Counted from the stretch's first letter, positions 20,336-28,910 are shown. The stretch: 64,000 nucleotides of DNA from Paraburkholderia aromaticivorans (GCF_012689525.1 NZ_CP051516.1:2356001-2420000), one strand, 5' to 3'. Notes: generated from the letters alone by a model not told the origin. Made by a program: numbers and translations.

Positions 20336-20542
20336 ATGCTCAGTCCACACGAATTCGCGACCCTCATGTTGCTCAAGGATGCACCGGATCTACTGAGTCT
20401 GGACGGTGCCGATCTGGAAGTGCTTCTGGAGCGCCAACTCGTCACGCTGGAAGACCTCGCTTCCGGGCAACAACGCCCGCTCATTACCGCTGATGGACAG
20501 ATATTTCTGAAGGCCGCCGCTCGTATCCTGAACGACGAATGA
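20336..20542 (+). CDS. Small hypothetical protein (68 aa)
   Basis: A 68-residue acidic, leucine-rich helical protein (HEFATLMLLKDAPDLLSLDGADLEVLLERQLVTLED is its core, read in overlapping segments). A strong AGGAG lies 8 nt before the ATG. It is followed 40 bp later by another small gene with its own ribosome site. No family name known to me; it looks like a Burkholderiales lineage gene. Confidence 0.7.
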   Translation: MLSPHEFATLMLLKDAPDLLSLDGADLEVLLERQLVTLEDLASGQQRPLITADGQIFLKAAARILNDE

Positions 20543-20582
20543 CACGTATCGCCTGATCAGTTGCACAGTCAAGGAGTGTTGC

Positions 20583-20741
20583 ATGGCCGAATCAGGGGCG
20601 GGAATCGTCGTGGGTCTATGCGGGCTGAGCGTCGCCATGCTACTGGTCGCCGGACATTATTGGCGCGAGATGATAAGGCGTCGCCAGCTCCGGCGGATGG
20701 ACCATCGCGACTGCTGGGAAGTGATGCGGGACAGGCGCTGA
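20583..20741 (+). CDS. Small single-pass membrane protein (52 aa)
   Basis: The frame begins MAESGAGIVVGLCGLSVAM with one hydrophobic helix (residues about 6-26), followed by a short basic tail rich in Arg (MIRRRQLRRMDHRDCWEV). It is preceded by AAGGAG at a good distance from the ATG. The topology suggests a small inner-membrane protein with a cytoplasmic basic tail. It lies between the 68-residue protein and the DUF2784 gene, with short gaps, so all three may be one operon. Function unknown. Confidence 0.65.
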   Translation: MAESGAGIVVGLCGLSVAMLLVAGHYWREMIRRRQLRRMDHRDCWEVMRDRR

Positions 20742-20773
20742 AGGTGCACTAGCCGGTTACGAGAAAGCCGATC

Positions 20774-21181
20774 ATGATCGGGCTGGCCAATGCGGTGCTT
20801 GTCGTGCACGCGCTGCTTGCGTTGTTCATCGTGTGCGGGTTCGTCGCGATCTGGCTGGGCGCCCCCCTTGGCTGGGAGTGGATACGCCAGCGGCTTTTCC
20901 GGCTCGTTCATCTGTCAGCGATCGTTATCGTGGCCACGCTGTCGCTGCTGGGTATCGCGTGCCCGTTGACGACGCTGGAGGACTGGCTGCGTACGGGTTC
21001 GCTGGATTCGCAAGGATTCACGCAAGGCTTCATTCAGCGCTGGGTGAGTCGCCTGCTCTACTACGATTTGCCGGCCTGGGCATTCACGCTTCTGTACGTC
21101 GCTTTCGGTCTGGTGGTGTTGCTGACCTGGCGCCTGATTCCCCCTGAGAGCGCACGTCACTCGAAAGCAACGCGCCGTTGA
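20774..21181 (+). CDS. DUF2784 family membrane protein
   Basis: A 135-residue protein with four predicted membrane helices (about 4-28, 43-62, 88-100 and 105-122). It has the DUF2784 pattern: VVHALLALFIVCGFV, the GIACPLTTLEDWLR segment, and a closing helix. Function of the family is unknown. It lies 32 bp after the small membrane-protein gene. Its stop is immediately followed by a cytochrome c fragment that belongs to another gene. Confidence 0.85.
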   Translation: MIGLANAVLVVHALLALFIVCGFVAIWLGAPLGWEWIRQRLFRLVHLSAIVIVATLSLLGIACPLTTLEDWLRTGSLDSQGFTQGFIQRWVSRLLYYDLPAWAFTLLYVAFGLVVLLTWRLIPPESARHSKATRR

Positions 21182-21191
21182 GGGTGCGGCC

Positions 21192-21356
21192 ATGCCGAAC
21201 TTCAGCTGGAAGCTGACCGATAGCGATATCGCTGCTTTGTCCACGTATGTCCGCAATAGCTGGGGCAACGCGGCAGCGCCCGTCTCCGCTGATGCTGTCA
21301 AGAAAGCGCGCAGCAGTCTTGATGCGCAGTCGGCGATCGGTGTGGCAAGCAAGTAA
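21192..21356 (+). pseudogene. Fragment of an alcohol/aldehyde dehydrogenase-type cytochrome c subunit (C-terminus only)
   Basis: The 54-residue frame MPNFSWKLTDSDIAALSTYV, then RNSWGNAAAPVSADAV, is the classic C-terminus of a heme-c domain in membrane-bound dehydrogenase cytochrome c subunits (MP-F-WKL-D-----TYIRNSWGN). The methionine is the axial heme ligand position. No CXXCH heme-binding site or earlier part of the gene exists upstream, where the DUF2784 gene ends. I therefore read it as a deletion remnant rather than a gene. Confidence 0.75.
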
Positions 21357-21439
21357 GAAGTCACGCGCTGGCTGTTGCGATGCGACACGCCAGCGCGGAG
21401 ATAAACTGCCACGTCATGCACAGCCCGTATCGCGCACAC

Positions 21440-21583
21440 GATACGCGGGGTGTGCGTGACGAACTTCGGTGCTCCCGTGGCGCCGGACGTCGACAGTAGA
21501 AGCGCCGGTTCATCCACGCGCACCGGCTCAAACCGCATCTCGCCTGCCTCGTGTTCGATCAAGTCAATCCATGGCGCTCTCAT
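21440..21583 (-). pseudogene. Fragment of an AMP-binding acyl-CoA synthetase
   Basis: A minus-strand frame starting directly after the UspA stop codon encodes RVDEPALLLSTSGATGAPK followed by FVTHTP. This is the AMP/ATP-binding P-loop signature of acyl-CoA synthetases/ligases (STSGxTGxPK). The protein similarity fades after about 46 codons and the open frame then runs antisense through the cytochrome fragment, so N- and C-terminal parts of the enzyme are missing. It is probably a deletion scar. Confidence 0.65.
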
Positions 21584-22027
21584 CTAGTCCAGCGGCACGG
21601 TAATAACCGCACGCCCTGCGGCGCGTTTCACAAGCTCCGCGTGGTTGGATGGCTGGCCTAACCATCTCGCCAGTCCACGCGGATTCCGATGACCCAGCAC
21701 GAGCAGGTCCGCGTTGAGCAAACCTGCGTAATTAGCCATGCTATCGACCACGTTGCCTACCGCGACATAGCCGCACGCAACCGTGCCGCTCTCTCTCAAA
21801 TGATTCAGCGCTTCCTTCAAGATCTGCCTGGCCGCGCCCTCCATCTGTGAACACGCCACGTCCGATAGGTATCCCAGACTGCTGCCCACGGCCGAGCCGA
21901 TATCCACGACCGACAGTACATGAACGGTAGCGGTCAACGCATATCCCAAACGCGTCACGCGCAGCAATGCCGATCTGGATTCAGGCGATCCATCGTAATA
22001 GACGAGCAGATTGTAGTGATCAGGCAT
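21584..22027 (-). CDS. Universal stress protein (UspA family)
   Basis: A 147-residue UspA-fold protein: an N-terminal strand with HYNLLVYYDGSPESRSALLRV, and the C-terminal nucleotide-loop region DLLVLGHRNPRGLARWLGQPSN then RAVITVPLD. The loop departs from the ATP-binding G-2x-G-9x-G(S/T) form, so ATP binding is uncertain. GAGG lies about 9 nt before the ATG; an upstream extension of 27 codons is unlikely. Such Usp genes in Burkholderiales often sit among anaerobiosis/energy-stress genes; here its former neighbours are only fragments. Confidence 0.82.
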   Translation of the reverse strand: MPDHYNLLVYYDGSPESRSALLRVTRLGYALTATVHVLSVVDIGSAVGSSLGYLSDVACSQMEGAARQILKEALNHLRESGTVACGYVAVGNVVDSMANYAGLLNADLLVLGHRNPRGLARWLGQPSNHAELVKRAAGRAVITVPLD

Positions 22028-22347
22028 GGGATCCTCGAATCGTGCGACGAAGAGAGTGGCGGCGGTTCTGTCTTTCCCATAACACTCGTGCCAGTCGAGG
22101 TATTCCACACAAGCGCAACGATTGCTGTCGCCGGCGGCTGTCTGTCGTCACGGAATAAAACCGCAACCCCAAGTGTTTCGACAAGGACGATTCAGCGCCA
22201 AAGGGATCGGGCAATTCAGTCTGCGGAATGACTGTTCGCTGATTGCACGCCCATTCCGTTGCGTACCCCGGATCGTTCGTTCGCGTGCATCGCGGAAAGA
22301 AAGACGATTGCGGCGGGCGCTACTCCGAACACAAAAGGAATCGCGAA
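22028..22347. other. Divergent intergenic region, 320 bp
   Basis: Promoter region between uspA (minus) and the propeller lipoprotein gene (plus). No further feature recognised. Confidence 0.4.
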
Positions 22348-23448
22348 ATGAAACTCCGTCAAAAGGCAGTGATTGCCTGGTCATTCGCCGCTTGCACGGC
22401 AACGCTCACCGCGTGTGGCGGCGGCAGCGACAATTCCACCCCGCCGGCCCCGGCCACCGGTCCTTTCAAAGCCACCGTCCTGGTTTCCGATGGCAGCGTG
22501 AGCGCGCCGAACACGGACGCCAATCTCAAGAACGGCTGGGGTATCGCCTTCAACCCAACCGGCGTGATGTGGGTGTCCGACAACAATACGAAAAAGTCGA
22601 CCCTCTATGACGGCAATGGCGTGGTGCAGTCGCTCGTCGTGACGATCCCGCCCGCGGCGAGTGGACAGGCTGCCGGTCCGACGGGCATCGTGTTCAATAC
22701 CAGCGCCGACTTCGGGATCAGCGCAAACGGCCTCAGCAGTAACGCACTCTTTCTCTGGGCCACCGACGCCGGCACCATCGCCGGCTGGTCACCGAAAGTG
22801 TTGCCGACGCAAGCGGTCACCGCGCACGACGACGGCGCCGGCGGCGCCGTTTACAAGGGTCTTGCCATCGGCACGAATGCCGGTCAGAACCTGCTGTACG
22901 CGGCGGACTTCCATAACGGCAAGGTCGATGTGTTCGACAAGTCGTTCAACAAGCAGCAACTCGACGGGCAATTCAAGGATCCCAATTTGCCTGCCGGTTT
23001 TTCGCCGTTCGGGATACGTGTGATCGGTACGACCGTCTATGTGACGTTTGCGAAGCTCGGGCCCGATGGACACACCCAGGTGAACGGCCCAGGCAACGGC
23101 GCCGTCGACGCGTTCGATACAGCCGGGCACCTCACGAAGCGCATTGCCCAGGGTGGATCGCTGAATTCGCCTTGGGGTCTTGCGGTGGCACCGGCAAATT
23201 TCGGTGCACTGAGTAATGATCTGCTGGTCGGAAATTTCGGCGACGGCACGCTCGATGCGTTCAACCCCAATACCGGTTCGTTCATTGGCGCCGTGACACA
23301 AGCCGACGGATCGACTTTCAGGCAGCCGGGTATCTGGGGCATCTCGTTCGGCAACAATGCTGCGAATCAGCCGCTGAATACCTTGTTCTTCGCCGCCGGT
23401 CCGACACCGACGACCGGCGTCTATGGCCGGATCGACGTCGCCCAATAA
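22348..23448 (+). CDS. TIGR03118-family beta-propeller lipoprotein
   Basis: A 366-residue exported protein. The signal peptide ends with a lipobox at ATLTACGGG (Cys about 21). The mature part has repeated propeller-like blades: NGWGIAFNPTGVMWVSDNNT, FLWATDAGTIAGWSP, LLYAADFHNGKVDVFD, SPWGLAVAPANFG, LLVGNFGDGTLDAFNP and a final QPLNTLFFAAGP. This matches the uncharacterised TIGR03118 family. AAGGAA precedes the ATG; the frame is open 35 codons upstream but the signal peptide defines the start. A long stem-loop follows the stop. The ligand or function is unknown. Confidence 0.85.
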   Translation: MKLRQKAVIAWSFAACTATLTACGGGSDNSTPPAPATGPFKATVLVSDGSVSAPNTDANLKNGWGIAFNPTGVMWVSDNNTKKSTLYDGNGVVQSLVVTIPPAASGQAAGPTGIVFNTSADFGISANGLSSNALFLWATDAGTIAGWSPKVLPTQAVTAHDDGAGGAVYKGLAIGTNAGQNLLYAADFHNGKVDVFDKSFNKQQLDGQFKDPNLPAGFSPFGIRVIGTTVYVTFAKLGPDGHTQVNGPGNGAVDAFDTAGHLTKRIAQGGSLNSPWGLAVAPANFGALSNDLLVGNFGDGTLDAFNPNTGSFIGAVTQADGSTFRQPGIWGISFGNNAANQPLNTLFFAAGPTPTTGVYGRIDVAQ

Positions 23449-23850
23449 CGAGTCGGCGGACGCGGCGCGAGCGGCGCATACATAGGACACGCTCAGGATC
23501 CGCAGGCGCCGCGGACGCCGACTCTGACCACGCAAGCAAAACCCGATGCCACCCAGGCATCGTCGGGACCCATGGAAGGCCTCGTCCAAACCGTTCGAGG
23601 TCACGCTGTGATGCGGAAGCGCCCGGATTCTCCTTCAGAAGCTTGGGCACGAAAATATCGGTCAGCCGCAAAGCGGAACGCCGGCCTGTGCGTTTTCGTA
23701 CAACACGCGATGAGCCGTTTTATTCCGCCGCGAGATGGCGAGACGCCGCTTCGCCGCGAATGGATTCCATTGCGCGGCCACGCACCAAAACGTACCCTGC
23801 TCTATACTCGTCAGCTTTTTGGATCGGCGCGTTCGCTTTCACGCTGCATC
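23449..23850. other. Intergenic region, 402 bp
   Basis: Contains the large stem-loop at 23450-23524; the remainder is the leader of the catalase-like gene. The open frame running through 23572-23850 lacks similarity and is considered non-coding. Confidence 0.4.
23450..23524 (+). terminator. Long stem-loop after the propeller gene
   Basis: GAGTCGGCG at 23450 pairs with CGCCGACTC at 23516-23524, and an inner GCGGCG/CGCCGC extends the stem after a 3x3 internal loop. It begins 1 nt after the stop codon. No U-tract. Confidence 0.4.
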
Positions 23851-24924
23851 ATGTCCCGACCCCAGCCACCGGCGCTTCTGCTCCGTTACGCCCTCATCGT
23901 GATCGTCATTGCGGCTCTCGCAGGAGCGTTCGCGTGGGTCGCGGGCTGGATTCGCTGGCCGGGCAGCGAGCCCGCACTGACGCCTGCCCGCATGATCGAC
24001 GCGTTCGAGGACAGCATGGGCAGGCACGCCGGCTTTCGCCGCAATCATGCCAAGGGCGTGTGCGTGAGCGGCTATTTCGATAGCAACGGAAACGGCGCCG
24101 CGCTGTCGCGCGCGAGCGTATTCGAGCGCGGCCGCACGCCTGTGATCGGCCGCCTCTCGGCGCCGGGCAGCGATCCCGCCCGGGACGACGCCGACGCGTC
24201 CGTGCGCAGCTTTGCACTGCTCTTCTCGCTGCGTAACGGAGAACAATGGCGCACCGCAATGAACTCCGCGCCGATCTTCCAGGTTGCCACACCAGAGGCG
24301 CTGTACGAGCAACTGGTGGCGCTGCGCCCGGATGCGCGAAGCGGCCAGCCGGATCCCGCGAAATTGAACGCGTTTCTTGCGAAGCATCCCGAAACAATAG
24401 CCTTTCGCCAGTGGGTCGATACCCATCCGCCATCCACGGCTTTCCATAACGCGAGTTACTTCGGCATCGACGCGTTCCGTTTCGTCGATGCCGATGGCAA
24501 CGCGCGCTTCGTCCGCTGGAGCGTCGTCCCCGACACGCCCTATGCGCCGTCGAACGAACTCACTAACCCGGCGCGCGATCCCGACTTTCTCGCACACGAT
24601 CTCGACCTGCGCTTGCAAACCGGCCCCGTTTCCTGGCGCCTCATGCTGACGCCGGCAGGCCCGGGCGACCCGATCGACGACGCGACGCGCGCTTGGCCGG
24701 CCGAGCGCGAATTGCATCGGGTGGACGCCGGCACGATCGTGATCGAGCGCGCCGAGAGCCAGATCGACGGCGCCTGCCGGGACATCAATTTCGATCCGCT
24801 GATCCTCCCCTATGGCATCGCGCCCTCGGCCGATCCGCTACTCGCCGCGCGCTCGGCGGCCTACGCGGTTTCGTTCAACCGGCGCACGCGCGAAGAGGCG
24901 GGAATTGGCGCGCATCGCCGCTAG
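23851..24924 (+). CDS. Catalase-family peroxidase, membrane-anchored (SrpA-like)
   Basis: A 357-residue heme catalase-fold protein of the short catalase-related peroxidase group. An N-terminal membrane anchor or uncleaved signal (LLRYALIVIVIAALAGAFAWVAG) places it in the periplasm. The distal histidine region is GFRRNHAKGVCVSGYF, followed by RSFALLFSLRNGEQWR and the C-terminal INFDPLILPYGIAPSADPLL typical of the group. Such genes repeatedly neighbour ECF sigma factors and their anti-sigma factors, as here. A hairpin at 24931-24955 separates it from the sigma gene, but readthrough or sigma-dependent expression is plausible. Confidence 0.85.
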   Translation: MSRPQPPALLLRYALIVIVIAALAGAFAWVAGWIRWPGSEPALTPARMIDAFEDSMGRHAGFRRNHAKGVCVSGYFDSNGNGAALSRASVFERGRTPVIGRLSAPGSDPARDDADASVRSFALLFSLRNGEQWRTAMNSAPIFQVATPEALYEQLVALRPDARSGQPDPAKLNAFLAKHPETIAFRQWVDTHPPSTAFHNASYFGIDAFRFVDADGNARFVRWSVVPDTPYAPSNELTNPARDPDFLAHDLDLRLQTGPVSWRLMLTPAGPGDPIDDATRAWPAERELHRVDAGTIVIERAESQIDGACRDINFDPLILPYGIAPSADPLLAARSAAYAVSFNRRTREEAGIGAHRR

Positions 24925-24930
24925 AAAGCG

Positions 24931-24955
24931 CGGCATCGAGACCGCCTCGATGCCG
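24931..24955 (+). terminator. Stem-loop between catalase-like gene and ECF sigma gene
   Basis: Perfect 10-bp arms CGGCATCGAG/CTCGATGCCG with a 5-nt loop, 6 nt after the stop. No U-tract. Confidence 0.55.
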
Positions 24956-25118
24956 TAAGGACCGCTTTCACACGTTGTGTGGTCTCAAGTTAAACTATGC
25001 TGTTCGAGCTTCGTGGCGAAAAAAACGGTGGCGAACGGCAGTGCATTTTTTTGTGCGAGATCGACGTGCTCGCAGTGCTCTCGAACACGTCTCGGGGAAC
25101 ATCGGAGATTTTCGTTCA

Positions 25119-25664
25119 ATGAACGGTGCAGATTTACCAGGCATGCTTCCCGGAATGCTGCCGCGCCTGTGGGCGTTCGCGCTTCGCCTGTCGGGCGACC
25201 AGCATGACGCCCAGGATCTCGTGCAGCGCGCCTGCCTGCGTGGGCTCGAACGCGCCCATCAGCTTCAGCCCGACACGGCTCCGCTGAGCTGGATGTTCTC
25301 GATTGTTCATTCGACCTGGATCAACGAACTGCGCGCCCGCAGCGTGCGGCGACGGTCCAGTTTCGATTGGGATGACGACTTCCTCGAAAATCTTCCCGAC
25401 CCCGTCGACCGGGGGCCCGAAACGCAATTGATGCACGGGCAGATCATCGACGCAGTCGACCGCTTGCCGGAGGCGCAGCGCGTCGTGATGCTGCTCGTTG
25501 CCGTGGAAGGCTTGAGCTATCAGCAAGCCGCCGAGGTGCTCGAGGTGCCCATCGGTACCGTCATGAGCCGCCTGTCGCGCGCCCGCCAGGCGGTCGGCGC
25601 GCTGCTTGGCGGCGCGACGCCGAAAGCCCGGCCCGCGAAGACACAAAAGGATTCGATCGCATGA
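25119..25664 (+). CDS. ECF-type RNA polymerase sigma factor
   Basis: A 181-residue sigma-70 family ECF factor. Region 2 lies at about residues 10-75 (LWAFALRLSGDQHDAQDLVQRACLRGL is its core, in two segments) and region 4 at about 110-165 (LPEAQRVVMLLVAVEGLSYQ and AEVLEVPIGTVMSRLSRAR). The ATG at 25119 has GGAG 11 nt upstream; the longer open frame overlapping the catalase gene is not similar to sigma factors. It overlaps the anti-sigma gene by 4 nt (ATGA), a standard sigma/anti-sigma coupling. Confidence 0.93.
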   Translation: MNGADLPGMLPGMLPRLWAFALRLSGDQHDAQDLVQRACLRGLERAHQLQPDTAPLSWMFSIVHSTWINELRARSVRRRSSFDWDDDFLENLPDPVDRGPETQLMHGQIIDAVDRLPEAQRVVMLLVAVEGLSYQQAAEVLEVPIGTVMSRLSRARQAVGALLGGATPKARPAKTQKDSIA

Positions 25665-26548
25665 TGGCTGACGACGCTCAACTGCTCGCTTACGTGGATG
25701 GCGGCCTGTCGCCCGAGGACCGCAGCACGGTCGAAGCGCGACTGCGCGAATCCGCCGAAGCACGGGAAAAGGTCGCGCTGTTGCGCGCTTCGCGCCTGGA
25801 TTTCGCGGACGCTTTCGCGCAACAGAATATCCCGCCGGTGCCCGATTCGCTGAAGCTCAAGGTCGACGAGATGATCCGCGCGCAGCGCGCCCGGGAATCG
25901 AACGAGCCGCCCCTGTCTGCCTGCGAAAAGACGCCCTCCGAACCCGTGCGCTCGCGCGTGCGCGGCATGCCGGTCTGGCTTGCCGCGGCCTGCGTGGCCG
26001 GCGCTTTCGCCTGCGGCCTGTTCGTACGGCTCGGCCCGCTTGAAGGCGGCGGCACGCAGGTGACCGCCCGCGCCGACGTATCGCCGTGGGTGGCGGCGGC
26101 GGTCGGCTATCAGAAGCTGTACACGCGCGACACCGTCGCGTACTTGCAGGAAGATCCCGCGGCCGCCGCGAAGATCGTCAGGGATATCCGCAGCGACGAC
26201 CGGCTCGCCCTGCGCGTTCCGGACCTGACGAGTGCCGGGCTGACGTTCAAGTCGGTGCAACGCCTGCGCTTCAACAACAAGCCGCTCGTGCAGATCATCT
26301 ATCTGCCGCAAAATGGCCCGCCCATCGCGCTGTGCGTGATGAAAGATTCGAAGCCGGACCAGCCGGTCGCGACCAGGACGGTCGACGCAATGGACGTCGC
26401 GACGTGGCGGCAAGCGGAGCTGAGCTATGCGCTCATCGGGAAGCCGGGCGACGTCGATCTCGCCGCGCTCGGCAAGCGCATCTCCAATCTCGACATGGCT
26501 CCGCTTTTCAGCGACGCCTCGCCGATAACACGGCCCACGTCCGGATGA
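25661..26548 (+). CDS. Anti-sigma factor (transmembrane)
   Basis: A 295-residue membrane anti-sigma factor. The cytoplasmic N-terminal domain (ADDAQLLAYVDGGLSPEDR) is the conserved sigma-binding start of zinc-free anti-sigma domains. One membrane helix lies at about residues 105-122 (VWLAAACVAGAFACGLFV). The roughly 170-residue C-terminal part (WVAAAVGYQKLYTRDTVAY and FKSVQRLRFNNKPLVQIIYL) is periplasmic and probably senses a signal. Translationally coupled to the ECF gene. Near-identical architecture to the next gene. A short hairpin CGGTAA-4-TTACCG lies at 26607-26622 after the stop. Confidence 0.88.
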   Translation: MMADDAQLLAYVDGGLSPEDRSTVEARLRESAEAREKVALLRASRLDFADAFAQQNIPPVPDSLKLKVDEMIRAQRARESNEPPLSACEKTPSEPVRSRVRGMPVWLAAACVAGAFACGLFVRLGPLEGGGTQVTARADVSPWVAAAVGYQKLYTRDTVAYLQEDPAAAAKIVRDIRSDDRLALRVPDLTSAGLTFKSVQRLRFNNKPLVQIIYLPQNGPPIALCVMKDSKPDQPVATRTVDAMDVATWRQAELSYALIGKPGDVDLAALGKRISNLDMAPLFSDASPITRPTSG

Positions 26549-26836
26549 CGGCATGCCCGAGCGCGCCGCGCGATAGCGACGCATCGGGCCGTGCCGCGGC
26601 GAATTTCGGTAAGCCTTTACCGTAAGCAGGCGCGCATTAGACGACATACTCAGGTGCAGTCAAAACTGAGCCACGCACCCCGCCGCTCAACGACGAACGC
26701 GCTCACGCGACTCGAACAAAATCTTGAGAGCCCGACGGAATAATGTCGAGCCATAGGTGTTCTGTCATTAGCCCTCATTGCGTCATGCAGGTTTGGGCCA
26801 GGCGTCCCCATTCCGCGAAGAGCGAAGACAGGCCTT

Positions 26837-27871
26837 ATGAATCCGGACGACATCGAATTGATGGGCTACGTGGACGGCACACTGCCGGCCCACGCGCGCG
26901 AAGCCGTGGAGCGCGCGCTGAACGGCTCTTCCGACGCCATGCAACGCGTCGCGAGACTCAGGGCGTCGCGCCTGCCCTACGCGGAAGCGTTTGCGCAGCA
27001 GGCTCTGCCGCCGGTGCCCGAAAGCCTGAGCGCGCGGATTGCCGACATGGCGCGCGCGGCGAACAAGCCCGCGCAGAATCCCACGCGGAACCAGCCACTG
27101 AGCCTACAAGGCGACGCCGCGGCGGTTGGGCGCGATGCGAGCGCCAACGATGCCGTCGTGCCGCATCCCGGCGCCGCCGCGGCGTCAGCGACGATCCGCT
27201 CGCGCTCGCGCCTGCGCGTCGCGCCCGCATGGCTAGCCGTCGCGTTCATCGCGGGTGCGTTCGCCTGCGGGTTCGTGCTGCGCCTCGGAAGCGGCATTGG
27301 GGCCGCGTCGACCGGAGGCGCGTCAGTGGCGTCGGTGGCGTCGGTGGCGTCGGCGGCGTCGGTGGTAAAGGGGATGTCGCCCTGGGTCGCGGCCGCCGCC
27401 AGCTATCAGCAGCTCTATTCTCGCGACACGCTCGCCAACATCGAAGCCGATCCCGCGCTGGTGGCGAAAACCACCGCGCAGATTCACGACGACGATGGCC
27501 TCGCCGTCCGCATTCCGGATCTGAGCGCTTACGGCCTCACGTTCAAGCGCGTGCAGCGTCTGCGTTTCAACGACAAGCCGCTCGTCCAGATCGTCTATCT
27601 GCCCGAACGGGGCGCGCCCGTCGCATTGTGCGTGATGAAGGAGGCCAAGCCCGACGCGGGCCTGAAGGCACAGCAGGTCGCGTCGATGACGGTCGTCACC
27701 TGGCGTCAGTCCGAACTCGGTTACGCATTGATCGGTCCGCGCGACGGCGTCGATCTGAGCGTGCTGAGCAACAGCATTGCCACCCGCCGCGCCCCGCCGC
27801 TCTTCGGTTCCCTGCCCGCGCCCATTCCGCTTGCCGCGCTCGACACGCCGGTTCTTTCAGCCACGGAATAA
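26837..27871 (+). CDS. Second anti-sigma factor paralogue, without its own sigma gene
   Basis: A 344-residue paralogue of the preceding protein. The same order is visible: DIELMGYVDGTLPAHAREAV, the RLRASRLPYAEAFAQQALPPVPESL motif (split at residues 45-70), a membrane helix at about 137-155 (WLAVAFIAGAFACGFVLRL), and the C-terminal sensor with SYQQLYSRDTLANIEAD and RVQRLRFNDKPLVQIVYL. It differs by a longer low-complexity linker that includes a five-copy 9-bp DNA repeat. No ECF gene precedes it, so it probably competes for, or co-regulates, the sigma factor at 25119, or binds another sigma. Confidence 0.85.
   Translation: MNPDDIELMGYVDGTLPAHAREAVERALNGSSDAMQRVARLRASRLPYAEAFAQQALPPVPESLSARIADMARAANKPAQNPTRNQPLSLQGDAAAVGRDASANDAVVPHPGAAAASATIRSRSRLRVAPAWLAVAFIAGAFACGFVLRLGSGIGAASTGGASVASVASVASAASVVKGMSPWVAAAASYQQLYSRDTLANIEADPALVAKTTAQIHDDDGLAVRIPDLSAYGLTFKRVQRLRFNDKPLVQIVYLPERGAPVALCVMKEAKPDAGLKAQQVASMTVVTWRQSELGYALIGPRDGVDLSVLSNSIATRRAPPLFGSLPAPIPLAALDTPVLSATE
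27320..27364 (+). repeat. Five tandem 9-bp units inside the second anti-sigma gene
   Basis: Units of GCGTCGGTG (with single-base variants) encode repeated Ser-Val-Ala triplets (ASVASVASVASAASV) in the periplasmic linker just after the membrane helix. In-frame copy-number change would alter linker length without a frameshift. Confidence 0.85.
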
Positions 27872-28022
27872 TTCGGCCGCTCCGCTATTGTGTTGAAGAG
27901 ACCGGCGTTGCCTGGCATCGTCAACTGCGAGCGCTTATCTACTCCATTGCTTAAAAAATGGAGTTATCCGAAATAATTCGACTGGTCATGAGGTCCATAG
28001 GGATGCTATCCGCCGTCGCTTG

Positions 28023-28526
28023 TTACTTGAAAAAAGTATAAGTGGCGATGTACGGCGAGTTGCCCACCGCATGTTCGACGGTGCATGGCGCGGTCGGCGC
28101 AACGCCGCCGGCGGTCATCGTGCGTTGCACGTAACGCACTTCGCTCAACATGCCCTTCGCGCCCGTCGAATGTGTTTCCAGCAGCAGCTGCGGCACGCCG
28201 TTCGGCGTTTCACTCGGCATCTGCGCGAGGACGTGGCCCACGATCCGGCTGCCGTCGCGGGCTTCCCACGAGGGTCCCGCCGAATGCTCGATCACCGCGT
28301 TCCCGGCCGTGTCGAACAACGTGGCGCGCGGACTGCGGAACACCCAGCCAAGCGTGTGATTCGCATCGTATTGGCACGAGTAAATCTGCACACCGGATGC
28401 GCTCGCGCTCAGGAGCGCGACCGCATCGGGCGGGTCGATCGACGCGGCGCCGGCCGACGTGGCGACTACCGCCGACAGCCATACGGCGCTGATCGAGTGG
28501 CGCGTTCTGCGTGACAAGCGAATCAT
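28023..28526 (-). CDS. DUF3455 domain secreted protein
   Basis: A 167-residue exported protein. The signal peptide (SISAVWLSAVVATSAGAAS) ends near residue 28. The DUF3455 domain follows: SASGVQIYSCQYDANHTLGW, FRSPRATLFDTAG, HSAGPSWEARDGSRIVG and the terminal GNSPYIATYTFFK. A very good AAGGAG lies 8 nt before the ATG, fixing the start at 28526. Family function unknown; it is convergent with the anti-sigma gene, with 150 bp between. Confidence 0.88.
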   Translation of the reverse strand: MIRLSRRTRHSISAVWLSAVVATSAGAASIDPPDAVALLSASASGVQIYSCQYDANHTLGWVFRSPRATLFDTAGNAVIEHSAGPSWEARDGSRIVGHVLAQMPSETPNGVPQLLLETHSTGAKGMLSEVRYVQRTMTAGGVAPTAPCTVEHAVGNSPYIATYTFFK

Positions 28527-28910
28527 GGCGATGCTCCTTTTGACGCGATACGGTGAAAGCCTGCAACCGGCTCGCCCCTCTTCAAACACGCGATGTGCCG
28601 TCGATGGCAATCGCCGGCGGTTCGGGCCGCGCCGGTTTCGACTGAGGCCGGCACGCGTGTCGACGAACCTGTTGTTGTGTAAGCAACCGGTTCACCCGGG
28701 CTGCCGATACAACACCTCACCATTGCGATCTATTCCACGCCGCTTTGAAATCTCCTCGCGCGGCCACGGCGGATTCCGGGCGGCAACCGCGCGCAACGCG
28801 AGTATTGCAGCAAGAAACGGAAGGCGGCCGACTGCTTGCGCCCATATTGTTCAGGCAGAGGGAAGCGATTGCGTTTCCCTCGTTCAACCACAGTCAATGA
28901 GGAATTCACC
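28527..28910. other. Divergent intergenic region, 384 bp
   Basis: Promoter region between the DUF3455 gene and the frameshifted cyclase. No gene recognised. Confidence 0.4.

Noticed and set aside
9589..21411. 12-bp identity GATAAACTGCCA at 9589 and 21400
   Set aside because: Matches of this length are expected by chance in 64 kb, and the flanks differ.
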